The notes: generated by a model from the letters alone, not told the origin. A stretch of DNA of 64,000 bases from Cycas panzhihuaensis (GCA_023213395.1 CM041465.1:119667741-119731740); one strand, 5' to 3'. Shown: positions 33,314-45,485, numbered from the stretch's first letter. Numbers and translations: made by a program.

Positions 33314-33900
33314 ATACCTAACAAGAATATACTTATGACTTTTATCATCAAGCCTTTTTCTTTTTACATAAAGTATATAAAAAAAAGTAATATAACTAAA
33401 TACTAAAAAATTATAAATAAAATATCCCATACCTATCTAAGTTTCTTCAAGAGTTATATTTTGAATAACTATAATTAGATTTTTGTTTAGAATGTATATA
33501 ACTATATCCACAACTTTACACCAAAAGCCATTAGAGATATTTTTAGCTTTTAGCATATACTCCACCATCTCAACAATGGTTTAATTCTTCCTCTTGAACA
33601 TACCATTTTGTTGAGGTGTATAAGATGTACTCAATTATCATTTAATGCTATGATCCTTGCATGAAGTGATGAATTCAAACGATAGGTACTTATCTTCATT
33701 GTCACTCCTTAAAAGCTTGATTTTTTTCCAAAGAACGTTTCAACTTTAGCTGTAAACTCCTTAAACTTTGCAAATGCTTTTGAATTATTCTTCATGAGGT
33801 AAATCATCTTACAAGAATAAAGTAAGTTTATGCGGTACAATACTCTAGTTTCATTCTTAGTTATATATCTCTTAAAGTGTTTTCCATACATCCTAAAGAA
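33314..33900 (-). pseudogene. Old copia-1 integrase (5' half, split by copia-2)
   Basis: Reading down the minus strand gives KIIYLMKNNSKAFAKFKEFT-like residues (33770-33830), KLLRSDNEDKYLSFEF (33640-33720; SDNE in place of SDNG), SYTPQQNGMFKRKN (33580-33625), VEYMLKAKNISNGFWCKVVD (33500-33560) and KSHKYILVRY (33320-33350). The last block continues at 15324. Several codons are stops. Upstream of about 33880 the copia order is lost. Confidence 0.75.
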
Positions 33901-35930
33901 GTATTTCCTTAAAGATGAGTGATGAGTTTACTAATGATAAAAAGTCTAATAATAACCAATGCTTCTCTTTCATAGTCTTCCTAGTCTTCAACATACTTAG
34001 TTATCCTAATTAGAGGAGTTGGAATAAATCCAATTACAATCAACATGGAGGCAACATCAGGCTTCAGTTCTTTCCTTTCAATTATTTTCATTAACTTTTA
34101 AAGTGCCAAAATGTTAGAAATTTTTAATTTTTAGATTACATAATTCTTACTATTTAACGTATGTGCATCTAGTAAGATATAATTGACAATGTTTACACTA
34201 GTATGGTGAAAAATAATACAAAAAAAAGACTATATGCATGAGTTTATAAAGAAAATTAGTGGCTACAAGGTTAGATTATAATTTTGGACTTTAAAAATAA
34301 AAGTATAGCTAAAATAATATGCTAACAACTGAAATCATAAAAAGGAGACAAGAAATGGATGAGTTATAATGCTTACCCCTTTTTTAGAGTCTAAGGCCCT
34401 CACACCATATGGCCAACATCTTAAAATATAAAGTGTAGACTCTAAAACAAGTTGCAATTTGATTTAATATCACTAAAACTTTAGTAAAATAAAAAAATAC
34501 AACTTACATTAAAAAAATCTAAATTTTTAATGGTCATCATTGCTTAACTTTATTGCACAACTTCATGGAGCTTCATGGGTTAATTTTAATATAATATGAA
34601 ATGATTCCTTAAGTCTAATATCTAAAATAGAGGTTTTATAATATGATATACATTGCTACAAAGAAAATCAATGGAAAAATGAGCTAAAAACTATAGAATA
34701 AGAGCAAGAAATAGGGTTTTAAAAATATCCATATTTTTAATGTTTTGAGACAATTATAGACCAAAATAACTCATTTAAAAGGTATAAATTAATATGAAAG
34801 GGTTCTTAGATATATTGTCAATAGTTTCATGAGTAAGAAATATGCAAAAACAAGCCATTTAAAGCACCTAACACTATAAAAAATGCCTCTATAGTGAAAT
34901 TGATATACTTTTAATTGAAAAAATTCTCGTGGATTCACTTAAAAGTTGCGAGTATTAATAATGATTTGAGTGTAATATGCAATTGCATCCACACCCTATT
35001 CATACTCTCTTATATTATTTATATTTTATATTATTGGTCGCATTGAGTTATGTGCCATATTAAAATATATGACAATATATAATGGTTGATCTTTGAGGGT
35101 TTTTACATATAGTGAGTTGCATAATAAGTATGTATATAATCTTTATTATAAGTTGATGTTTAGTCATTCTTCTACCATTCTTTGTATTTTATTTATGCAT
35201 ACTTTATTTTTATTGTGCTTATTACTTCAATCTTTCACTCACCACTTTTATTCATCCTTGTTTATTATTGGGCCTATATTAGATACTTTCATCTTATTCC
35301 AATATAGTGGTATCAAAGATACTCCATTTTATATTCCAATATGGTATCAAAGTTATTTCATTTCTAAATTCTAATAATAAAGATCTGCATTACAATAATA
35401 ATATGCTAATGGATTGAACATAGAAAAAAAAAAAAACTTAGAAAATTTCCATCTATTAAACCATAGTCTTTGATACCATATTAGAAATATAAGAGAACTA
35501 AATTAAATTTTAACAAGAAAATGAGAGCAATAAGATAAATATGATTGCATAATAATTATAAGAAATAATCTTGCATTAAATAAAAAAAGACTATAATGAG
35601 TCAATCTACTCTCCATGGTTCAATCAATTGATAAGAGTAAAACCACTCTTCATTTTAATAAGAGTGCTAGTAAGAATAGAAATAATTATCTTGTGTATGC
35701 AAGGGTAATAATAGAAATAACTCTCAAGAGAAATTATCTAATATGACACATGAATTAACCCAAGGAAAGAATGAGAAAGAATTAGACATTATTTTTAATA
35801 AATCATGATAATCCTTCTATCTTTTCTTCAAAATAATATTATTCTAATTTTTTAAATATCTTATTTTCTCAAGTTAGATTAATCATTATAGTCAACTCTA
35901 AATATCAATATTATAACATGTGCAAGATTA
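33900..35930. other. AT-rich interval with LTR fragments, no gene recognised
   Basis: No domain could be named between the copia-1 integrase and the gypsy-2 remnant. 34900-35307 resembles a plus-strand copia LTR because it ends directly before a primer-site motif. Primer-site motifs occur at 35308 and 35342 (plus) and near 35472 (minus). The 93-residue open frame at 35093-35374 lies over this LTR-like DNA and has no family resemblance. Confidence 0.45.
35308..35319 (+). other. Copia primer-site motif on the plus strand
   Basis: TGGTATCAAAGA follows an LTR-like end (CCAATATAG). A second, TGGTATCAAAGT, lies at 35342. The first implies a plus-strand copia whose coding part is gone. Confidence 0.5.
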
Positions 35931-35939
35931 GAATAATAA

Positions 35940-37440
35940 TTCCATGGACATCACTACTTTTGTACCATTTACCAATTAAAAAGGTGTGAATTGCATGGAC
36001 TTTTAAAATGTAGTTCTGAATTCACATAAAGTATCATGCAATTTATTCAAAGCTCTATAAATAATTTTATTTGAGCTCTCAATAAGTCCATTAGACCAAG
36101 GATAATATGGAGTATTTTTATAATGTGATTTTATAAATGGCTTTGTTTATCTACTACTCTATTAACAAGATCTACTACTTGATCACTAATAAAAACCAAA
36201 GAACATCCTAATCATGTAATAATGCATTTATATAAGAATATGAAAGTGGTTTGAGTTATAACATCTTATGTTGCTTGTATGTCAACCCATTATTTTCCAT
36301 AATCCATACCAACCACATAATATCTAGCATCTATATATGATATTTTTGGGCCAATAGGCCTAACAAAATTGATATCCCACTCGATAAATTCAACCAATAT
36401 CAACACTAGATATAGATGTAGATGACCTATATGTGTTTTTAATCAACACTTTGACAAACATCACACTTTAATGAACAATAATTTATATCTCTAAATAGTG
36501 TCAACTGCTAAATTCCTACTAAAGGAATCTTCTATGCTACGCTCTCACTTAATACATGTCCTCTAGAGGCTCCATTGACTTCTCACAACACTTAAAGAAC
36601 TAATCAACTATGCATTAATGTAAAATCAACTCCCATATGAGATAATTATATATTGATCAAATGATAATTTATAGATTTTAGTGCTAATGCTTAGGTTTAT
36701 TCCTTTGACATATCATTGGGCATTTGACAAGTTCTTAATCATTAAGAAATGCTTACTAACTCATTTAGAACAAGATTAACTCAAAAGAGTAGAGAGTTTA
36801 AAAATTACAACATACTCTAATAATGGATATTAATAAAACATTTCTTGACATATAATATTAAATTCTTTATTTCTCACTCCTTTATTTTTAGATAAATAAA
36901 TAAATTCAACATAGATTCTTTGTCAAACTTTAAGTAGATCAAAAGATTTATTGAACTTTATTGCTACATTATCCTATTCTTTCCAAATAATTTTGTTGTG
37001 TGCAATGAAATAATATTCCAAAACTCAACCTCTAAGTGTGGTCATAAACTTATCCTATTTATATAGATTTTCTATTACTTTTTTACTTTTCCATATTGAC
37101 TCACAAATAGATTTATTATATTCCATTAAAAGTTCCATCAAAATCAAGAATATTTATTTGGCTAAAGAAAGTATTTCTTATCATATACTTTTCATTCCAA
37201 CTTGCACAATATGTATCTTTGACCACCCATGCAATCATTATAATAATGCACTTCATCTTTGATCAATATGGGATCACTATGAGTTTGATATATATCGCAA
37301 TCATATATCCAAACCTATCAGTAATTGACTCACAAATAAGTAACATGAAAAATGTAGCTAGGCAAGCCTTGAAAATCATTAACTATCCATGTACAATATA
37401 AAAATTAAGCAATGTTAACATCTCCCTTCATATCGACATG
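35940..37440 (-). pseudogene. gypsy-2 remnant (integrase, probable RNase H)
   Basis: The minus strand reads, with frameshifts, RPIGPKISYIDARYYVVGMDY (36290-36370) and FISDQVVDLVNRVVDK (36140-36200), the blocks around the first and second catalytic Asp of gypsy integrases of the Athila/Tat type (no chromodomain seen). A stretch near 37100-37160 with LDFDGTFNG may be the additional RNase H of that lineage. The rest of the interval, to 37830, is AT-rich with no domain I can name. Confidence 0.6.
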
Positions 37441-37829
37441 GCCACAAATAAAATAGTGAAGGAAATGTTTGACTTTGCATGTTTCAAACTTGACTCTCTA
37501 ACAAATCATTCCTCCCATTCACTAATCCACCTATCACTAGCATGTTATCATATTATTTTATGAATTCTTGATAATAAAAAATTAGAAGTGATGAAAGTAT
37601 AAAATAATAGATTTTAATAGATATTGAACCCAACCCTTTTCCAAACACACTCCTCTAACTTATTACACCCAATCTCTACTTAATCATTAATAGTTAATGG
37701 CCATACTTATTTTAAATGACACTATGCATAGTCACCTTCATACATCATTATAACAATTACATATATAATAAAATATAATAAACATCTAACCTTATTAACA
37801 CTTAAAACAACAACCATAGTTTATGTGCA

Positions 37830-38850
37830 AGTGGAAGATATTTTAGTGATTTCATGTCAATATTTAGGCAATTATAATAATTTTTTTACTAGGTCTTGAC
37901 CCATTTTTTAGGAGGGCCTAAAAACTAGTGATGCTTCTAAAAAAATCAATAGTGTTTGGAGTCATTTAAATTTAGATCTTAATTCAATAGATCAAGTCAA
38001 CATCAATCTTTCTTAAATTGATGTCTACAATATTTTAGGCAATATGGGCCAACTTCTATTTGAGTTTTGACAAGAAATAAATATATATAAACTTATGTCT
38101 TGTATTTCATTTGATTAATTAGATTTTAGAAGAATAAGTACTTTTCTAAAGAGAAGATTTCAAGAAGAAAAAGAAGAAGAAGAAGAAGAAGAGAGTCAAT
38201 TATTATTAGATTTCTAGTATTCACTAATCTTTTACTCTATTTGAGACTTCTAAGGAAGTTATGAATATAGAATCAAAGTTTTCTTCTAAAAGGAGATTAT
38301 GTTTCATAAAAATTCATATCCATTCAAAGAGATAAAAGAGGGGAATAGTTTTAATAATCTATCAGTATTCATTCCACCACTCATCTTCCATATCTAAAAG
38401 GGTAGAGGTCATTGAAAGTATAACATTTACACCTTTATGCATCATTATGGTAAACCTTATTCATAATTTGTAGTTGTTCTCTTTGTAAACAATTATTCTT
38501 TAATAAAAATAAGATTTCTCAATGACTCAACTTCATCTCATTTGTGCTTATCAACTTGTGTATATTATCTTAATAATATTTATTTTACCATATAAGCCAT
38601 CACAACTAATTGGATTAAGGAGAGTGAAACCAATTTATGAATTCGTAATATTATCATCTTATACATATAGGTATTCATAGCTTAAAAGTAAGACATCAAT
38701 GTAAGGTTATAACTTAGGTTAATATCCTTTAAGGATAATGGGATATTAGGTTAGTAGTACACCAAGTTAGTAGAGTGTCCATCTCTCTCTTTCATTGATC
38801 TAAATGTTTATCCAGTTAATAAACTAACAACTATACTGGGGAGTCTTCCT
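37830..38850 (+). repeat. Left ~1-kb direct repeat (LTR-like)
   Basis: Matches 50960-51940 in the same direction over about 1 kb: shared ordered blocks include GGAGG.CCTAAAAACTAG, TTAGATCTTAAT, CAAGTCAAC.T, AAGTAAGACATCAA and GGATATTAGGTTA. The pair looks like the LTRs of an old element. The left copy contains a GAA repeat (38162-38195) where the right has a T run. Exact ends were not found. Confidence 0.7.
38162..38195. repeat. (GAA)n microsatellite
   Basis: An AAG/GAA run of about 34 bp within the left repeat. Confidence 0.9.
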
Positions 38851-39022
38851 CTTATCTTATCCTCTACATATATATTTATTCATAGATAAGAAAGTGAGTT
38901 GGTTAAATTCTGTGCTTTTTCTATAATTTATATAACTTTCTTCTCTTTTGTGTATTTTCTAATATTCTATAAGTATTTTTCATTAACTTTCTATAAGTTG
39001 GTCAATAAACTCATTATTTATA

Positions 39023-39027
39023 TGAAT
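39023..39027. other. Target site duplication TGAAT (left) of copia-4
   Basis: TGAAT precedes the left LTR and recurs at 45930-45934 right after the right LTR. Confidence 0.88.
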
Positions 39028-39470
39028 TATTGAGAAGAGGTATTATATGCAATATCATCAGTATCAAATCAAAAGCACAGAATATATACAAATAGACACT
39101 GCATAGATACACATGATTTGGCAGGTGGAAAACCCCTTATGGGGAAGAAAAACCACCTCTTTAATATTAATCTATTGGCTAAGAAGATAAATACAACACA
39201 TAAGAACCTGACCAAACTAACAAACCTCCTCCATACTAAACAATACCTTCAGACCAGCCTTAAGACAACCTCTTGATGAATCCAGACAACTTCCTAGATT
39301 CTAGGAGGAGCTTTTTAAGAAGTAAGAGGTTCATTGGAATGGGCAATTGCTCATTTCGATGAACTTATACAATAAACAATTATTAAACATAAACTTTATA
39401 AAACTAACCTTAATAACTTAAATTTATATTTTTGACATATGACATAAAGATAACATTAATACTCCTAACA
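39028..39470 (-). repeat. Copia-4 3' LTR
   Basis: Starts TATTGAGAAGAGG (partner TGTTAAGAAGAGG) and ends ACTCCTAACA. The inner side is followed by a tract reading TAAAGGGAGA on the minus strand (polypurine tract, 39471-39480). Confidence 0.93.
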
Positions 39471-39569
39471 TCTCCCTTTAATATTAGCTTTTGTACAATA
39501 TGGAAGATAAAAAAGATCTTCATCGTGTTTATCCCCCTTTGATAGAGACTTCTTTTATCTTCAATAAAT

Positions 39570-40180
39570 CTTGCAATTTTAAAAACTTTACTTCTATCAA
39601 TGATTTGGTAAAAATGTCAGCAACTTGTAGATCTGTAGGACAATAAGATAAATAAATAATACTATCAATAACAAGATTACATATAAAATGTTGATATAAT
39701 TCTATATGCTTAGTTCTTGAATGAGCAACAGAATTAGTAGCAATAACAATAACACCTTGATCATCAACTTTAAGTTCAATAGAAGAGTTAAAAAATAGAC
39801 CAAGTTCACTTAAAAGAGATTTGATCTATAATGCTTCTTTACTGCCTTTAATAAGTGCTCGATATTCAGCTTCTGTTGATGATAATGCTAGAGCCTGCAT
39901 CTTTTTACTAGACTAAGTAATAAGTAAGGAATCTAAGAAAAAAACATAACCAACTGTTGATTTTCGATTATCAAAGTCTCTTGCCTAGTCTGAATCAGTG
40001 TATCCTATTAATTTTATATTATTATTACAAAAGTTATAAGTTAGACTATAAAAAATAGTACCTTGAAGATATCTGAGAATTTGTTTGGCAGCTTTCCAAT
40101 GTGACTCATGCGGTTTTTGCATATATCTAGAACATAGAGCAACGACATAGGAGATATCTAGTTGAGTATGAGTTAAATAA
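39570..40180 (-). pseudogene. Copia-4 RNase H, broken
   Basis: The minus strand reads LALSSTEAEYRALIKGSKEA (39830-39890), VDDQGVIVIATNSVAHSRTK (39720-39780) and DLQVADIFTKSLIEVKF (39590-39640), in RNase H order. YTDSD (39980-40000) is also visible. Stops at several points. Confidence 0.82.
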
Positions 40181-41140
40181 ATTAAACTGCCAATGAGCTA
40201 CCTATATAATGTCAAATCACAAAGTGGTGTAAAATAATCAGTAAATAACTTAACTCCTGATTGTAAGGGATTAGGTGCAAGTTTATCATTTTCCATGTTA
40301 AACGTTTTGATTAAGTCTAAGATATATTTAGGTTGGGATACTGTTATTTTTTAATTAGTTTGATAAATTTGTAATCTGAGGAAATAATGTAAAAGACCTA
40401 AATCAGTCATTTTAAATTTATTCATCGAGATTGATTTTAGTTGATGAATATTGATAGTGGAGGTTACTGTAATGATGATGTCATCAACATATATAATTAA
40501 TATAATAATGTTATTATTTTCACATTTAAAATAGAGATTAGGATCACTAATACATCTAGTGTATCCATTCTGAGTAAGATAATCATCTACTTTTATGTAT
40601 CAAGCTCGAGGAGTTTACTTCAACCCGTAGATTAATTTCTTAAACTTGCAAACCAAGTTAGGATTATCAACAAAGCTAGGAGGTTGAGTCATATAGATTT
40701 CTTCTTTGAGATCACCATTTAAAAAGGCACTCTTAACATATATTTGATGGATTTCCTAACTAAATTTGTCTGCTAAAGTAATAACAATTTTGATAGTATT
40801 AATTTTAATGATATAAGTGAAGGTTTCATTATAATAGATACCATCAATTTGTGAGAAACCTTTTGCAACTAAGCGAGCTTTATATTTTTCAACAGCTCCT
40901 GTTAAATTAAATTTAGTTTAATAAACCAATTTACAATCAACTAGATTCTTTCCTGGTGGTAAAGTAACTAGATCCTAAGTTGAATTATTTTTTAAAGTAT
41001 CTATTTCAACTTGCATGGCTTGTTGCCATATGAGATTGTTACTAGCTTGTTTAAATGTTGTTGGATCATTACTAGCCATTATTTTAGCCATTAGTTTGTA
41101 GTTTTTGAGAATGTATTCTCCTGGTATATGAAAGATTTAC
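40180..41140 (-). pseudogene. Copia-4 reverse transcriptase, broken
   Basis: Motifs from N to C on the minus strand: KARLVAKGFSQIDGIYYNET (40835-40895), VKSAFLNGDLKEEIYMTQPP (40680-40740), NLVCKFKKLIYGLK (40620-40660) and the catalytic box IIYVDDIIIT (40470-40500), which is intact. About ten stops break the frame. This enzyme copied element RNA into DNA. Confidence 0.85.
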
Positions 41141-41379
41141 CTATGTCAGATCCAGCATCAGAAAGAGTTTTCTTTGTCCATATAGGTTGTTTGTTTATTA
41201 AAATTTCTGTAGTAATTGGTTGATCTAAAGAAATAGGTTGGGTGGAAGGATCTATAGCAGTTGGTTCACATAAAGTCCAATTCTCGACTTGCGTAGATAA
41301 GGATTCTATCGTTTCATAGTCAGCTTATTTTTATGAAGGGTCAACCAAATAAGTGTTGGTTAACAAATTCTTGATTGGA

Positions 41380-42200
41380 AGTTCTATGTAAGTAGAATTT
41401 GATGTGGATCCTTCTTCATCAAATATTACATCACGTAAGATCAAGATCTTATGCGTGATTGGATCTAGAAGTCTATAGGCTTTGCTTTCTTCATTGTAAC
41501 CAACAAAGATGTATTTTAAACTTTTAGGATCTAGTTTCTTGTGTTTTTCTTTAGGAACGTATCCCCATACAATACTTCTAAAGATTCTAAGATGTTTAAT
41601 TGAAGGTTTACGACCAAATTACTTTTATTTTGGCATAGTATTCTTTAAGGTCTTACTAGGTAGACGATTTAGGAGATAGTTAGAGTAAGCAATTACTTTT
41701 GCACATAACTTTAGATCAAGACCCTTTGCATGTAGCATGCATCGTGCCATTTCCACTAGAGTACAGTTTTTGCATTCAACAACACCATTTTGTTAAGGAG
41801 TGTAAGCAACAGAATGCTGAAATTGAATTCCGTATTTTGTGTAAAAAGAAATAAATTTACTACTTAGGTATTCTTTAGCATTATTTGATTTAAAAAATTT
41901 AATTTTTGAGTTAAATTGATTTTCAACAATAAAGATGTCAAACACTTGGTTTCTAGTTTTGAGTGTATACACTCAACATTTTTTTGAAAAATCATTAATA
42001 AAGGTGATAAAATAATGACTACCAGAGTATGAAGTTACTTAGAATAGTCCACAGATATCAAAGTGAACAAGTTCAAGTGGAACTTTTGCTCTAAATTAAG
42101 TCTGATGTGGAAAGGGATCCATGTGTTGCTTACTTGTTATGCAAGCTTCGCAGACACCATAAACAGTAGTTAAGGTGGAAGACCATGAACCATATCATGT
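41380..42200 (-). pseudogene. Copia-4 integrase, broken
   Basis: Minus-strand reading includes VHFDICGLF-like and SYSGSHYFITFINDFSKKC (41960-42070), YTPQQNGVVECKNCTLVEMA (41740-41800; with one stop), LDPKSLKYIFVGYNEESKAY (41470-41530) and the DVIFDEEGSTS end (41400-41430). The order and spacing are those of copia integrase. Confidence 0.82.
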
Positions 42201-42700
42201 CTTTTTATATAGTGAAGTTTGCCATAGCTAGTATAGCCAAACCGTGCATGCCATAATTTACTGATTGGGTCAAATTTAGCTATAAAGATACTAAAGGACT
42301 TTAATTTAGTATGATGTAAACTAGTTAGGTTATAGAGACCTGTTTTAAGATCAACAGGTCTAGAGACAATTGATTTGAATTTATTTAAAGGTTCTTTAAT
42401 AATAATTTTATCTTTCTAGAATTTGGCAATAAGGTCTTTATAGCAGATTTGATAAACAAAAAGAAGTTTTTGTAATAAACTAGAAACATAAATTACATCC
42501 TTGATTGAACCATCTTTTAGACTGACATCACCTAATCCTTTCACTTTAAGTTGAGATCCACTCCCAAAAGAAATTTCTTCTTCAGAGTTAGTATCTGATT
42601 GATAAGTGAATAAATACTCCTGGTGTCCTGTCATGTGATGGGAAACACCAGAGTCAAGAATCCATTGTGGTGATATACTAGATGATGCAATGAAGGCAGA
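42200..42700 (-). pseudogene. Copia-4 protease and pre-integrase domain
   Basis: The protease site near 42635-42670 reads WILDSGVSHHMTGH with an intact DSG. An open 72-residue part (42416-42634) has LKVKGLGDVSLKDGSIKDVI. The HARFGYTSYGKLHYIK-like zinc finger segment (42190-42260) follows. Confidence 0.82.
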
Positions 42701-42739
42701 GGTTGTTGCAGTTAAAAAATAATTATATAAATGGGATTA

Positions 42740-43740
42740 GGATTGAATTCCCTTAGAATCTTTCTAAGTTTCTAAAGCTATTATATTTCTACAGACATCA
42801 ATAGTGTGGTTTCTTTTATGGAAATAAGCACAACTGATGTTATGTAAAGGATTTATAGTGTTCCGATTTGGAACGAACTGTTTAGAGATATTATGGTATC
42901 TTGGTGGTGTAGAATACTTAGTATTATTTTGAGAAGTAATTAGTTGAACTCTATGATATTTTTGAAACTTAGGATTACTATTATAATTATTTTGATGTTT
43001 AGTTTCATTTTGTGGTTTTGATTTTGAAAAGAAAGCCTGAGAAGGATCCTTTAATTTTCTAGTTTGAATCAACATTATTTATTTTGTTTGTTTAATTTTT
43101 TGGTTTGAATCAACATTAATTTGTCAACTGATTGAAGGTTACTGGTGGATTACCAACTTGCTATCTAACAGTGTATCTTTGGCATGTGTGACTTTTTCTT
43201 CTTTATCATCTACTTTTACTGTAGATTTAATACAATTCCCTAATTCTTTGTTGATAAGTTAAATTTGGATAAGAAATCTTCGACTTTAGAAAAGTCATCA
43301 TACTTGAGGTCATATAATTGTTGTTCTAGGATAGCTAATTATTGTGTGTTGACCTTATCGTACTTTTCCTTAAGAGTTTTTTCAGATGGTGGCAAGATCG
43401 TCTATATCAAAAAATTACTGACTAATGTCTGGTGAAAGAGACGATAGGATAGTGCCTATGGTTTCATCACAATTCATTAGATAGACCATATAACTTTCTG
43501 ATTTTTCATCTTTTGGTTTTACAAATTCACCTGTAATATATCGCCATATCTTTTGTTGTTTAAGCTGATGGGATATTCAATTTTTCCAGTCAGTATAATT
43601 TAAGCTGTTTAAAACTGGAATTAGTATACAGGTAGTTGAACTTGGCATGAGTGCCATTATGAGCACAAAACGATGATTAGAGATCCTCTTGAAAGAGGTT
43701 ATGACAAGTTTGACTGTAGGTGAATTAAAAATAGGCCACA
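42740..43740 (-). pseudogene. Copia-4 gag with zinc knuckle
   Basis: A 103-residue open part (42764-43075) is rich in Asn, Gln and Lys and ends in CAYFHKRNHTIDVC, a CCHC knuckle whose second Cys is Phe. The upstream part to about 43740 is capsid-like with several stops. Confidence 0.75.
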
Positions 43741-44560
43741 AAACTCATTGATAACCACTGAATATTAAAGGTATCCTTTAATTTATTATTGATAATTAAC
43801 AGAGATGTTTTAAGAGCTTGAGATCATTGCTATTATTTGAGATAGATTGTTTAAATACCCTCCTCTAAAAGGAAAATTAAATTTTGATCAATATTCCCCT
43901 TTCTAGATTGTTAAAAAAAAAGAAAAATTTGTTATTATTACTCCTTTTAATATTAATATAGCTTAATGTTTTGAAAATGTTTTAAGTTGATTAGTAATTA
44001 ATAAATAACTAGAACAAATTACAAATTATAAATGAGAAGAATTAAAGACTGATTAGGGCACTTAATGCTCTATAAACCACATTATAATCAATTATATAAT
44101 TAATGATTTTATTAAGAGTGGTGAAGAGAGTAATTTAGACTAACTTTTTATAGTGATGTTTACCCCTAATTATCTTTTAATAATAAAAAAAGAAAACTTA
44201 AATAGAGTTATGGTTGAATGAAATAAAATGCTATAAATTAAAGACACAAATAATTGAATATAGAATGGGTTTATTTAAATCATAAAAATTAAGTGATTAA
44301 GGGAGGGGGGGTATTAATATTAATAAAAAATATGGGGGGGAAGGTACTTTAGAAATGTGTGTTTTAAATGATTACTAAATTACCCTAAAATTAACTAGGT
44401 TTGATTTAATCACTTATAAAGTTTAAAATAAAAAAGAGATGGGGGTAGGGGGAGAACCTCAATTAAGTCTTAACTAGACAATAAAAAATTTGATTAAACC
44501 AAAAAATTATATCAAGTTTATTTCATTATTACATTTGAAAACCCTACCTGGTTGATTTGT
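43740..44560. other. Copia-4 leader, no gene
   Basis: AT-rich, with G-runs near 44305-44340. I see no domain and no structural RNA. Confidence 0.5.
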
Positions 44561-44585
44561 TCTTCTTTATGTCAAGGCAGCAGCT

Positions 44586-44678
44586 ATGGTGGTCAATCTG
44601 GTTCTTCGAATCCGCGATGGCGTTCGATCTGGTTCTTCAAATCTGCGATGGTGTTTGATCTGGTTCTTTGAATTTGGG
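44586..44678 (+). repeat. Three 31-bp tandem repeats beside the captured fragment
   Basis: The units at 44586, 44617 and 44648 each contain GATCTGGTTCTTC (or AATCTGG). They lie at the upstream side of the captured reductase fragment and share its higher GC content, so they may have been captured with it. Confidence 0.9.
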
Positions 44679-44824
44679 CCATAGGAGAACAATGATTTAG
44701 TTACTCTTGGTTTTTCATGGTTCTGTGCCAATGTCCATCCCTCCAACCCTTTGCTTCATACTACAACCGTTTTCCAAACACTTCAATGGCCATCGTCATT
44801 GTCGTCGTGCGCCTATGATTTCAG

Positions 44825-45473
44825 ATGATGTGCAGAAGTACGAGTATATGAGAAGGTTGGAAGGAGCGAAGGAGAGGCTACTGCTCGCTAAATCTAATAT
44901 TCTCCATTACCACTCCCTTCTCCCCATTATCTCTAGCTGCCACGATGTCTTCCACATGACTTACCCTATCACCGATGACCTCATAATTTACTCCTTACTC
45001 CACCTCCTCTCAGGAGTAACTGCTTAGGTTTTGTATCTAATTAATCATCGGGCAGGCTATACTAACAATAACATGGCACGTAGGATGAGGGGATAGATGC
45101 AACGGTGAAAGGAATTAGAAATGTGTTGGACATATGTGCGGAGGTTGAAGTGAAGCAGTGCATGGTGACATCATCGATAGGTGCTGCCTATATGGACCAC
45201 CATAGGGATCCTAATTCCATCGTTCACAACAACTACTGGAGTGACTTGGATTACTGCGTCCAAATGAAGGTATTTCATATTGATTCAGTAGTTATTTCTA
45301 TTTTTATTTTCCTTACGTAATTATTGATTAATAGTTAATAATTGGTGTGCATGGCATGGGATGCAGAACTAGTACTGTTATGCAAAGACGATGGTGGGGA
45401 AAGAAGCATGGAAGCAGAGGAACTTGGACGTGGTGGTTGTCAATCCCTCCCTTGTTTTGGGGCCCTTACTTAT
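44825..45473 (+). pseudogene. CCR-like: Captured cinnamoyl-CoA reductase fragment (three partial exons with introns)
   Basis: Plus-strand exons resemble plant cinnamoyl-CoA reductase, an NADP-dependent SDR enzyme that makes lignin precursors in the cytosol. Exon 2 (44825-44980) starts exactly after an AG acceptor and reads DDVQKYEYMRRLEGAKERLL and DVFHMTYPITDD. Exon 3 (45084-45269) reads VKGIRNVLDICAEVEVKQCM, VTSSIGAAYMD and WSDLDYCVQMK. Exon 4 (45367-45473) reads N*YCYAKT, then LDVVVVNPSLVLGPLL. The GT-AG intron 45270-45366 is kept. The exon borders fall where plant CCR genes have introns. The YxxxK catalytic pair (YCYAK) is present, but NWYCY has a stop for Trp. The N-terminal NADP-binding exon and the C-terminal half are missing. 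It lies antisense to copia-4, between primer site and leader. Confidence 0.88.
45270..45366 (+). other. Retained intron of the captured reductase fragment
   Basis: Begins GTATTTCATATTG and ends GGATGCAG. It is T-rich and separates WSDLDYCVQMK from the N*YCYAKT exon, as in plant CCR genes. Confidence 0.82.
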
Positions 45474-45485
45474 GCTCTGATACCA
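45474..45485 (-). other. Copia-4 primer binding site
   Basis: The minus strand reads TGGTATCAGAGC, a perfect copia consensus, directly against the 5' LTR. The captured fragment ends immediately next to it. Confidence 0.92.

Noticed and set aside
35093-35374. 93-residue hydrophobic open frame that could be a small membrane protein
   Set aside because: Lies over LTR-like DNA ending at a copia primer site; hydrophobicity comes from T-rich codons.
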